A stretch of DNA of 64,000 bases from Pempheris klunzingeri (lineage: Eukaryota > Chordata > Actinopteri > Acropomatiformes > Pempheridae): positions 26,069,501-26,133,500 of the forward strand of contig NC_092022.1 in NCBI RefSeq assembly GCF_042242105.1, written 5' to 3'. Below the pieces are notes generated by a model. That model was not told where the DNA came from. It was given only the letters and a program-made list of their open reading frames with translations, and searched no databases. Below, piece by piece: positions 25,160 to 43,713 of this stretch (position 1 is the first letter of the stretch; each line of letters starts with the position of its first letter). The position numbers and the translations under genes are program-made.

Positions 25160-26685
25160 GCACAGAGGAAAAGCTTAAGCCCACACAGCCAGTAGGAAAA
25201 TAATAATTTCCAAAGCTTAAGAAAGTGTGCATGCCAAACAGAAATTCAAACCACATTTAAAACGCATTCAAAGTGGTGAAATGATAAAAAAAAAAAAAAT
25301 CAATTGAATTTAAAAATGGCAGCAAGCAGGCTGTAATAATCTAGAAAATGTTTATTAATAAAGTAGATTAAAATAGTAGAAAATACAAAACATTCTCTGG
25401 TTCCACTTATGTTTTTTTTTTTTTTTTATGTGATTGTGAGCTGAACATCTTTGGGAACAGTTGGGGAAAAACATCTGAAGAAGTCCTGAGGAATATTATA
25501 ATGGACATTTTTCACTATTTCAAACTATTAATCAAGAAAATAACTGGCAGATTCATTGATAATGCAAATAATTGTTAGTTGCAATTTTCTAGTCTGCCAA
25601 CAACACGACGCCACTCGGCCACCGTCCCTCTGCTCATTTGCAGTAAAGGAAGTAAAAGATTTGAATACATTATCATTGGTTTGACCTTTCGGATTCAATG
25701 CAAACCACACTTGAATGTTTGTATCTTCACACCTTGTTTCTGTCCCACTATGTTTGAGTATTTGGGATTAAAATAATTCAATTTGCAACAGATATTCAAG
25801 GTCGCCAGAGGATTCACGATGCATGGAAAGAGGACGGCTTGTCTCACTGGGTGATTCCCCACAGCGTGGCTCGGTCAGCGAGCAGAGAGATGATGGAGGC
25901 TGCCTTGGAGCGTCCAGTGGGGAGGGAGGAAGGCCGGCTGGTTGGTGCTAGTCGTCACATTTTAGAACTACAAAGCTGCTGTTGAGAGTGTTTTAACTTT
26001 TCACCTTCCAGCCTGGTACGGTCGAGCATAAACCATCTGGGACTGTGTCAGTGGCAGGCACATTAGTTGGCTAATCCCAAAAGCCCTTGACTAAACTGTT
26101 TGCAGAAAGGACGAGGAGGAGGCTGGCAGATAGCTGTAGTCTGAGCTCCGGGAGGCGCTATAGAGTCCCTAAAAATGTATTTTAGAGGTCCTTCATCCCA
26201 AGTGAACTGTTTCTCACTCAGCGTGGTCAGTGGTCTGATGCTTCAAAACTGTGGTTAACGCCCGTCCAACTTTCTGGAGTTGCAGTAAATCCGCATATGG
26301 AGATGCAGGGGTGGGTGGACGGTTTAAAGGCCAGACTGTAGCACAGGACAGCAAAGATTGTGTAAATAATTATTTTAACCCAAAACGTGACGTTTTCCTA
26401 AAAACAAACCAAGTAGTCTTGGTGCCCAAACCTAACCAAACAGCAACCCATGGTTAACCACAATCTTTATTTTGAAATTCTAACCAGAAGTTGCATATTT
26501 ATTATCGCTAACTCGACCTTGATAGCCAGCTGCACGCAGAAAAAACAATGTCAGAGGAGAACCCACAGCTTCACAGTCTGAAGCGTCGGGCCACAGACCG
26601 AGCTGCCGTGTGTGACGAGTTTACTAACTGGACAACAAAGATCTATTCTATTCTATTCTATTCTATTCTATTCTAAGTTTGATCT
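25160..26685. other. Intergenic between phf20 and lectin C, unidentified open segment
   Basis: This is mostly A/T-rich single-copy sequence with a (T)n run at 25411-25427 and a (TTCTA)n run at 26644-26675. One segment, about 25791-25987 on +, follows an acceptor-like TTTGCAACAG. It reads open for about 61 codons (starting IQGRQRIHDAWKEDGLSHW) to a TGA. I do not recognise it; it may be a fragment of an exon or of a transposon. No start codon or partner exon was found. Confidence 0.35.
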
Positions 26686-26689
26686 TCCT

Positions 26690-27060
26690 CTGCTGCCACC
26701 AGCCGGTCAAGGTTTTCCCTTATTCTGTCAAATATCTCAACATCTACCACATGGATTGGTACAAAATGTGGTCCAGATAAACATGATGCATCCTCTGACT
26801 GTTCGTCTAGCGCCACCATGAGGTGACCTTTGTAGTTATTCTTCAGTTCAGTCCTAATTGATTGAATATCATTGAAATTTTCCAATCAATCTCAGCTGCA
26901 CTTTGTGTTAAGTGCTCATTGGTCAGTGTTAGCATGCTAACATGCTACAAGTGAACATCACACCTGCTTAGCATTAATATGTTAGCATGTTAGCATGCTG
27001 ATTTGAGCACTTAGCCCCATGTGCAGCTGTTCGTCTGTGGCTGCCGTCCAACAAAGTGAC
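26690..27060. mobile_element. Fish interspersed repeat in lectin C promoter
   Basis: The segment contains CTAGCGCCACCATGAGGTGA and the palindromic TTAGCATGCTAACATGC motifs characteristic of a repeat family common in perch-like fishes (recognised by pattern). The tail (GCTTAGCATTAATATG to GAGCACTTAGCCCCATG) is matched upstream of lectin D at about 55655-55735. The repeat was therefore carried along in the duplication, about 160-530 bp upstream of the lectin C start codon. Confidence 0.6.
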
Positions 27061-27222
27061 ACGAAAGGTGAAAAATCTCTGAGAAAACATTTTCCTGTTA
27101 TGCAAATGATTGTCACCACTGACCAATTTGCAAATGAAGTCAAATGATACTGACGTACACGGAGCCTAATGAAACCTGATGTACATCGACTGAACATCAG
27201 AGTAAACGGAGAGCAAGCAAAG

Positions 27223-30200
27223 ATGGACAGAGTGCTTCTGCTCATCGTGGCTGCATCAGGCAAGTGGTTTGGATCTTTTACATGTTTATGTTGTTTTATT
27301 AACAGCACATTGCTCTCTCCCTGTATAGCACTATTATGAGGTACTTCAGTCATAATTGATGTGCAGATTTAATGCAAACTGAACATAAATTTGGTTTATT
27401 TTATGTCTATGGCATCAAGACATGTTTTGACCTACAGCACGGGGTCCCCAGGTCTGAGGGCCCCCCAAATATCTGAAAAACAGGAGCCACTCAGTGAGTT
27501 GTGTTTTTGATTTGGCTTTTAAAGGAACTTTGCTCAGTGGTGAAAGAGGCACTCAGATCCTTTTCTTACCAGTGGAGGCTCTGGGGAAATCTTTCTGTTC
27601 TATCAAATCTCCGTCGGTCTCTGCTCATAAAAATGAGCCTCGCTCAGAAAGTAAAACCTGAAACAGTTCACATCTCTTCTGGACTGTTCACAGGTCTTTA
27701 GTTTCTGTTTCTACATCCACTGTTGTTCTGGATCAACATGTTCTCTGTCTTTCTTTAGTCTCATCTGATGAACAACATGTCTGATTCCTGGATTTTCTCC
27801 ATGTTTCTCCCAGTCTGAAGCCTTTTCTCACTTATTCTGCTTCACTGGCTTCTGGAACCTTTTAACTGAGGTTGGACACATTTTAGGGACATGAAGAAGA
27901 AGAAGATCCTCCAAGAAATGACGTCACCAGAAGAAGAAACAGCAGCGAGGACGCAGACGGAGCTCAGAGGGTTAAAAGGCTTTGAGTGGTCAAAAAGACT
28001 AGAAAGGTGCTATGCAGGTACAGTCCATGTATCATCATGAGTACAGACTGACTGACCGACGTGGGAAGAGAAGACAGGTGAGACTGAACAGGAGCAGAAA
28101 CAAGAGGAGATGAGAATAAAACATGACGAGGGGAGGCTGTCTTTTACTGAAACACAGCAAACCTGGGGGGTCGGGCCCCTCCAGAGGGTCCCCAGATAAA
28201 TCTGAGGGGTCGTGACAAGATTCATGAGGGAGAGGAGAGAAGAGGACCTGCTTTCATTTATCGGACTTTTCTCATCTTTGCCGTTTAGTGAGATCTGATC
28301 ATTCTGCATGTCTGTCCTGCAGGGCTGTGTGCCGTCTCATCACGTGTCGTACGTCGGTACCATTTCCATTATGCGCAGAAGAACATGACCGAAGCGCAGA
28401 GTTACTGCAGAGAAAGGTACACAGACCTGGCCACGATAAACAGCATGAGGAACGTGGACGCCCTGAACAACGTGGTAAATTTAGAGAAGATGGTCTACTC
28501 TGAAAACAGCTATGTGAGTTCAAGGGTAACAACTGCATCACACTGCATTTGTTAAGAACATAAATTGTATATGTACCTCAAATCTGTAGTTAATAACTAA
28601 ATGTAGGGCAGTAAAAGTCCACTGTTTCCCTCTCAAATGTAGCAGAGTAGAAGTATGAAGTGTTTTTAGTATAAAATTCCCTCGTTGTGTTTCCCTGTTG
28701 AGCTGCAGAGGAGGGACGGAAACAAAGGGAGGAGATTTTGCAGTAAAGAGACTTAAACTATGGAAATGATCCACTCAATTTAAAGCCTCACATTAACCTC
28801 AGACAAACTTTGGAATATATTTTTGATATATTTCTCCCCATCACTTATGTTAATGAGGAAAAAACATGTGGATCAGGTCTCTATATAGACGTGGATCAGG
28901 TCTCTGTGCAGACAGAGTATATATTGATTATATATTGTGATCATTGATATGTTATTTATATCTAAAGACTGTTTCCATAAAGAGCAGCTCAGACCAAACT
29001 CTTTAATTCAGAGACCCAAAGATTCAAGAATCCAAACATGAGCAGCACCAGATATTATATTAGGACACAGTGGAAGAAGAACTCCCCTTTAACAGGTAAA
29101 AACTCTCCTTTAACGGGTAAAAACTCCCCTTTAACAGTAGGAATCCCCTTTAACAGTAAGAATCCCCTTTAACGGGTAAAAACACCCTTTTAACGGGAAG
29201 AACTGCCCTTTAACTGCAAAAACTCCCCTTTAACAGGTAACAACTCCCCTTTAACGGGTAAAAACTCCCTTTTAACGGGTAAAAACTACCCTCGAACAGT
29301 AAGAATCCCCTTTAACAGGTAAGAATTTCCCTATAACGGGTAAGAACTCCCCTTTAACGGGTAAAAACTCCCCTTTAACGGTAAAAACTCCCCTTTAACA
29401 GGTAAGAACTCCCCTTTAACGGTAAAAACTCCCCTTTAACAGGAAGAATTCCCTGTTTAATGGGAAGAAACCTAGAACTGAACCAGGCTCAGAGGAGGTG
29501 GTTTTGGGTAGAGGTTGGACCTTTAAAATCAAGAGGAGGATCTAAAGCTTTACATTACAATGGAGGCTAAGAAACACAAATCATATGTTGCTTCCAGAGA
29601 GCCTGGATCGGGCTGCACAGCAGCTGGACGTGGTCGCTGTCAGACAGAAGTTTTGGAGAAGACAAGTTCAGACGGTGGATGTCTGGAGAACCGGACAATG
29701 CAGGCGTGTCACAGGTCTGCACAGTTATGAATGAATATGGATACTGGAAAGACTTTAACTGTGACAGGCTCCAACAAGTAATGTGCTGTGACGTCAGAGG
29801 TGAGAATATACTGACGTTAAAAACTTTGACTCTTTGCTTACATTATTTTGGTCCACATAGCATCAATAAATCAATCAAACAAACCATATTAGCACACAGG
29901 CAAGTCAGAACAAGTAAATTAACTATTAAAAACTAACTAGCAACCAATGTATAGATGTAAAGGGGGACTTTACAGATTGGATGCCTGCATGCTGACATGT
30001 GTTTGATAAATCTGAGAAAAATAAAGAGAGAAAAAATGCATCTATTCAGTGCTGCGTTTAAGGACATTTTGAGGACCGACTGTAGAGAAATATTTAAAAG
30101 AGAGGCGAAGTCGTGGGACCTTATTTCTGTGTACAATATTCCAAAGGCGGGAGACAAATAAAGTTTTAATCCTGTTTGAATTGTGCCATGAATCACTCAC

Positions 30201-31915
30201 ATGATGCTTTTCAGTTTAAAGGATAATTTCACAAGTCAGGATAGTCTCAGTTTGTGGTGAAGACGGTAAAAAACCATTTAGTTATTACATCCTCTGGTCT
30301 CCTGCTAGCTAGCGAGCTAACTCTGCTACGTCCCCGTGCTAACATCCCTCATGTTCTCTGAGCTGCTGTGTTGGATCACAGACTCCTGGTCCTCTGATGA
30401 AAGATCAGACCCTTTACCTGCTGCTGGACCACATCCTGGTACCAAACACACTCACAGCAGCTTTAGCGCCGCCGGCTAGCTGGACACCATGTGGTGCGTC
30501 AAACTGTGACTTTCTTGACTTGGCCCTCAATTGATAAACATCATGTGTGTGATTCAAACAATTCAACCGGGATCTTAACTTTCTTTGGCTCTTGTTGTTG
30601 ACTATCTGGACTCAACATATATAAAGATGATAATATAAATTCTCTGTCTCCTTATATCTCTGGATTAATGAGACTGGAAGGTGAGACCTCCAGACCTCCA
30701 CTACACACTAACACACTGACTAACTAGCACACACACACTATAGACCTCCACTACACACTAACACACTGACTAACTAGCACACACACACACACACTATAGA
30801 CCTCCACTACACACTAACACACTGACTAACTAGCACACACACACACACACTATAGACCTCCACTACACACTAACACACTGACTAACTAGCACACACACAC
30901 TATAGACCTCCACTACACACTAACACACTGACTAACTAATCTGACCTTGACTCTTCCTGAGGGGAAGTTAGTGAACAGGTGAAGATTCATCATGAGACTG
31001 GAAGGTGAGCTGTGAGTTACAGCAGCTCTACTGTAACTAACGCTTCACTGTCGACTGTTTTCAGGGACGAATGTGACTTTTGTCCTCATCAACATCTCGT
31101 TGTCGTGGCCTGAGGCCCAGAGCTACTGCAGAGAACACCACACAGACCTGGCCAGTGTGAGAAACATGGCCGAGAACCAGAGGGTAAAGGAGATGATAGG
31201 TCCAGGAGAAGAAGTCTGGATCGGCCTCTTCAGGGGGCCCTGGAAGTGGTCGGATGGAAGCAACTCCCCGTTTAGGTACTGGAGACCGTCTGAACCTAAT
31301 AACTACAATGGGAATGAGATGTGCGTAGCGGTAAACTTTGGCGACTCTGGAAAATGGGGGGACTGGAGGTGTGACGTGAAGAGAGCTTCCATTTGCTACC
31401 AACAAGGTGAGCGGCAACCAGTGATTGAAACAGCGTCTGAATGCTGAAAATGTGCGACAGATGCAGGATGTAACTGCCACATTTTCCCTGTCGTCTTTTA
31501 AACTGATTGAATTCTGGGCAGCACCAGAATCATAAAGTTATAATGTTATATGAACAGAATTCATTAAATATTCACAGTTACAGTTGTGACAAAGCAAGTG
31601 GTGAGACTGAGTCTGAAGAAAAGCTCCTCTCTGGATCTGAACGACCCGGCTGTGATGGAGGACATCTTGAAGCAGGTAAATCATGTTTGACCTCCCTCAC
31701 GCAGAAGGTCATTTAACAAGAGCGCGTTCAGCACAAACCTTTTCTCTGAGCGAGTGATCATGTTGAGGAGTTTTGTGTCTCAGCTCAGACGGAGGCTGAA
31801 GGACAAGGGGCTGGACGAGAACGTCAGGCTGAGCTGGAGGAACCAGTCCGATGGAAAAGTCTTCCACAAGGACGACGAGAAGACGAGGAAGAGGAGAAAA
31901 AATTACGAGATCTAA
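27223..31915 (+). CDS. Secreted two-domain C-type lectin C (complete)
   Basis: Six exons: 27223-27259, 28323-28513, 29598-29799, 31065-31406, 31584-31675 and 31784-31915. They total 996 nt, 331 residues and a stop. Exon 1 starts in context AAAGATGG and encodes a signal peptide (MDRVLLLIVAASG, continuing LCAVSS). Exons 2-3 form lectin domain 1 (about residues 24-143) and exon 4 domain 2 (about 144-257). Exons 5-6 form a tail (LKKSSSLDLNDPAVMEDILK, then LRRRLKDKGLDENVRLSWRN) ending RKNYEI. Intron 1 has a GC donor (CATCAG then GCAAGT). Exon 3 lacks nine bases in frame that A and D have (SFYAYGED becomes SFGED). Calcium motifs are EPD/WKD in domain 1 and EPN/WGD in domain 2, so metal binding is doubtful. 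Intron 5 is only 108 bp, against 483 bp in A. Soluble lectin-like immune recognition is a family-level inference; the ligand is unknown. Confidence 0.88.
29088..29455 (+). repeat. Tandem repeat of about 20 bp in lectin C intron 2
   Basis: About 17 imperfect copies of a unit like AACTCCCCTTTAACGGGTAA lie between lectin C exons 2 and 3. No matching array was seen in introns 2 of B or D. Confidence 0.9.
30687..30943 (+). repeat. Minisatellite array, same 50-bp family, in lectin C intron 3
   Basis: About five units of the CTATAGACCTCCACTACACA family lie at the same intron position as in lectins A and D, directly upstream of the shared TAATCTGACCTTGACTCTTC flank. This is the shortest of the three lectin-intron arrays. 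Confidence 0.95.
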
Positions 31916-34116
31916 TGAATTAAGACGGTCAGAATAGAGCTGCAACAATTAGTCAATGCAACTGTTTTGATCATCAGTGAATCATTTTCCAAAAGCAAAA
32001 ATGTCCAAATATTCGCTGTTTCCAGCTCCTCAGACGTGATATGTGGTCATAAACTAAATATCTTTGTTTTTTAGACCGTTAGTTGATTAAAATAAGACAT
32101 TTAAATGTTGAAATGCTCTGGCAGTTGGAAACTGTAACCAGAATTTTATTGATGTACAAAGATTTGAAAGTAGTTAAACTGAATAAAATGTGTCTTTATA
32201 AAAAGTGAGTGTGTGAGTACATTTACTGAAGTACTTCAGAACATATTTAAGATACTTGTACTTGACTTGAGTATATTTCATTTTATGCACCGCAGATGAT
32301 GAATGCTTGTAATGAACTGGAGGATGAAATGTTCATTTTGGGCTCAGACAATTCACCTCTTTTAGTTCAATTAACTATTTCAAACCCTTTTGGAAAATAC
32401 ATTGTCACAAAGCTGAAAACAGAATATAAAACGTTGCTTTCTTTTTCTTTTTTAATTTGGAATTGAATGCAGGATTTTTGCTTGCAATTTTAGTTGCAAA
32501 TTTCACAGCATGGTATTAATAAAGTATATTGATTGATTAGATTTACCACCACTAGTCATTTATATGCAAAAAATACATATGTTTTTTAAAAGCAGAAAAA
32601 ATGAGGGAAAAAATGAATGTCAATATATATGAAAAGGCTTAGAATTATTACTTCATGTTTTGTTATTTGTCTTTATATTTCCACATTTCTTTATTCTTTT
32701 TAATCTATTTTTTTTTTATTTCCACGTTTTTTAAATCACTTATTAATTCTTTCGTTCATTCCTTTATGGCACTCCTGAGTCTCCGTACTTTTGAGAGCAC
32801 GTAAAGGCAACATGGAAGACGTCATCACGTCCTGCTGTTACCATGGACACGCAGTAGTCACAACAGTTGGTTAAAGTTAGCTAAACAGAAAAGGACAGAT
32901 TCTCCAAACAAAACCTGTTAATTTGTGTCGGACATGTGAGTAAAAATGTCATTATATATAAATATATATATATATATATGTGTGTGTGTGTATAATTGAA
33001 TGTTATATACCGACCCATTCAGACCACTCATTTTAATTTAACGTAACCGTTAGTCATTGTAACGTTAGCTTGCACAATTTCTTCTTTTATTAGCTATAAT
33101 TACGATTTTCAAATTTAATCATGTTTACACATATTTCTCCAGCCTGACTGACTAAACAGACCTTAACTCTATTTAATAGCCCCTAAAGTACCGTGGAGTT
33201 CTCATGTACATCAGGGGACCAGCTGAAACATTAGCTAACTAGCTAATAGTTAATTAGCTAAATGTTAGCGTTAGCTGCTGGGAGCAATGGAGGAAGTAAA
33301 GCTGTGTTTAGTTGGGAAAAACATTAAAGTATTTTTTTGTATTAAAATCAGCCTCTACATATTAAACAGAAACTGATGCAGACCTCATATTTTATCATCA
33401 TCATGAACACCGGTATTGATTATAATAATCAGTTATCAGTGTTGGAAAGTAACAAAGTACGAGGTATACTACTGCTACTTTACACCTCTACTCACTTTTC
33501 ATTTTGCAGGAAAATATTGATAATTTATAACTTTTCATTACTGTTTACTCTGAGGATTCAGATATATTACAAAATATAACTTTATTGATGCCTTAGTGAA
33601 ATTCACTACTGTGTTTATAAACTAACCTCAATCAATATATTGTATAATATACAACAGTCTGTAATGGGGCTTTCTGCATTATCAGTACTTTTACTTTCTG
33701 TACTTAGAGTATGATTTAATCCTAATACTTTTGTAATCTAAGTAAGCATTTAAATGCAGGACTTTTACTTGTAACAGAGTATTTTTACTCTTCCACCTAC
33801 TCTATTTGTACTTCTTCCACCACCGATAAGTACTCTAATAATAAGTCATTTCCTTAAATTAGCATGCGAATCACAAGCATACCACAGTTCTAAACAAGAA
33901 GACACCATTTCTGATTTCATTACAATATTGGCACTCTTAGTCACACCGTGTTACCCAAACCGTACTAAGCAGGGATATCTACACCACCTGTATGTGGATT
34001 GAATGTTTAATATCTTCATAGTGTTTATTTAAATTAGAGAGGCGACACCAACTCGTTTTACAGACAGATTCTGATTCTCTGCGTCCACATCAGCATCTGT
34101 AGTGCTTCTACAACAG
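31916..34116. other. Intergenic between lectin C and drc7
   Basis: 31916-32100 is a lectin 3' flank homologous to that of A; an AATAAA at about 32181 could end the lectin C transcript. 32500-32540 resembles the end of an interspersed repeat (TATTAATAAAGTATATTGAT). An X-box-like motif is at 32837-32850. The remainder to 34116 is A/T-rich with no recognisable gene. A non-coding first exon of drc7 probably lies in this stretch, since the drc7 ATG directly follows an acceptor. Confidence 0.5.
32837..32850. promoter_or_regulatory. X-box-like RFX site upstream of drc7
   Basis: GTTACCATGGACAC has a perfect left half of the RFX X-box consensus (GTNRCC, 0-3 N, RGYAAC) and four of six matches in the right half. 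RFX factors drive ciliary genes, so a site about 1.3 kb upstream of the drc7 start is plausible but not proven. Confidence 0.4.
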
Positions 34117-41986
<7,870 letters not shown>

Positions 41987-42054
41987 GCAGAACACCTGCC
42001 TTCTTTTAAACGGGTATTTTTTTTGGACATACTTTGATATTTACACGTGTGGTA

Positions 42055-42330
42055 GGTACAAAGCATTTTGAAAGTTCCACAAGGTGAAATTATTACACTT
42101 TAAAAAACCAAAGTCACACAGTAACACAAGTTAACCGATGGAGGCAGCGGCACTCTGTGCTCTGCAAGGTAAAATTGCTGTTTTTGTCAATGTAGTCTGG
42201 TGTGTTTGCAGAGAGCAATTTAACAGCTGTTTGTGGTGGCTGCTGGCTGAGGTGATCTACTGGACCAATTCCAACATTTTTAGTACCCACCAGTCATTTC
42301 GAGACCAGGATATGTACAAGTTGTGCCCAT
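42055..42330. mobile_element. Foldback (MITE-like) element 3' of drc7
   Basis: Shared blocks are AAAAACCAAAGTCACACAGT, GTCAATGTAGTCTGGTGTG, GATCTACTGGACCAATTCC and CACCAGTCATTTCGAGACC. It lies immediately downstream of the drc7 stop codon and may form part of its 3' UTR. Confidence 0.65.
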
Positions 42331-43713
42331 ATATTTAAAAATACTGGAATTACCCTTAAAATACTAAGCGAAATATGTACATTTTATAGATGCACAAACA
42401 GTCGAGCTTCAAATTACATTTAAGTTATTTCAGTTGGAGGTGTGGTTTCAAAATGTTCCGATCTCCGCCCCAGGAAGAGCCTCGTGTCCGGAGCCACTAA
42501 CGGGGATCTTGATGCATGTCAAATAATAAAATGAACCCCAACAGTACTAATCACTAAATATGTGTTTGTAACAGTCACTATGAATTATAGTTTTTGACCT
42601 ATGAATGATGGGCCAAGTCTGTTTATCAAACTCCTGCATCCATATCAGCGTTCCTTTAAAAGCAACGTGAAATTAGCTTTGGGCGTTTAGTCATATTGTG
42701 TCCTAATGTTCTGGGTGATTCCCATGTCGGATTTGCACTAAAAACAGTTATTCACATCATCACCACTAGCTGTCATTTCTTTTTATCTGGTATCAGTAGA
42801 AAAAAAACGCCCTCTCCCGCCTCCAGCACATCCGAAACTTCTACTTTATATATTTGTACAGCACTTTTCACACAAACAAAATGTAACACGAAGTCCTTCA
42901 CACAATAACCCGTCTTCCCATCAGCACATACAGCAGTAAATGACTTTGTAATTAAAAAAAACAACAGAGATAAAAAGAAATAGAGAAAAGGTAAACTAAA
43001 GGTTAAGAGCACAGGATAAAATACAAAAAAAATCTATTAGCACTAAAAGCACTGCACTTATACAGTTACAATCATTCCCAATTTTGGTCAGACCATAATA
43101 ATTGTGAGGATATGCATTTCAAGCCAAAAAACTATCCGATAGTCAGTGTGACCTACACCCCACCACCCTGCCGACACCAACTGCAGCAGAGACGAAGCTC
43201 GTTCAAACTTGTTGTTTTCATCGGCTATTGACTGAAACATATTTTAGTGAAGGCAGAATTACAGATTTACAGTAAGAGTGAAGGAAGAGAGAGCAGGGAT
43301 TAGCGCTAAGCTAACCCAGCTTCTACCTCAGGCTGCTCCAGGCTAATGCTCTGTTGCAGGAAGGTCGACTGAATGAAATGGGACTCAGGCTGCCTAAGCA
43401 ACGAGAAATCATAGACGGTCTGTGTGCAGATCTTTACACGGACCTGTCTTCGTGTCAGTGCCCCGTATCAAGCTGCTGCTCCCACCAGGTGGACTACCAG
43501 GCACTGGTAAAAGCAAAGGAAATTATGCTTTTAAAACAAGTCGATAGGGCATAAACTATTCGATTTTCGACCAAAATCATGACCCATCCCCAAAAAATAT
43601 CATTGACATTATAGCATCACATCGCCAAAATGTTTCTTGACAAAACAGCAATGCTCTTTTAAAGGACAAAGGACAGAAATATTTCATGGAAGCAGTCAAA
43701 ACTCCAAACATCA
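42331..43713. other. Intergenic between drc7 and lectin B (convergent 3' ends)
   Basis: No gene is seen. The drc7 polyadenylation signal (AATAAA near 42524) and the lectin B 3' end on the minus strand both fall here. An A-rich stretch is at 42950-43030. Short open frames such as 42696-42908 and 43354-43554 have no recognisable domain. Confidence 0.6.
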
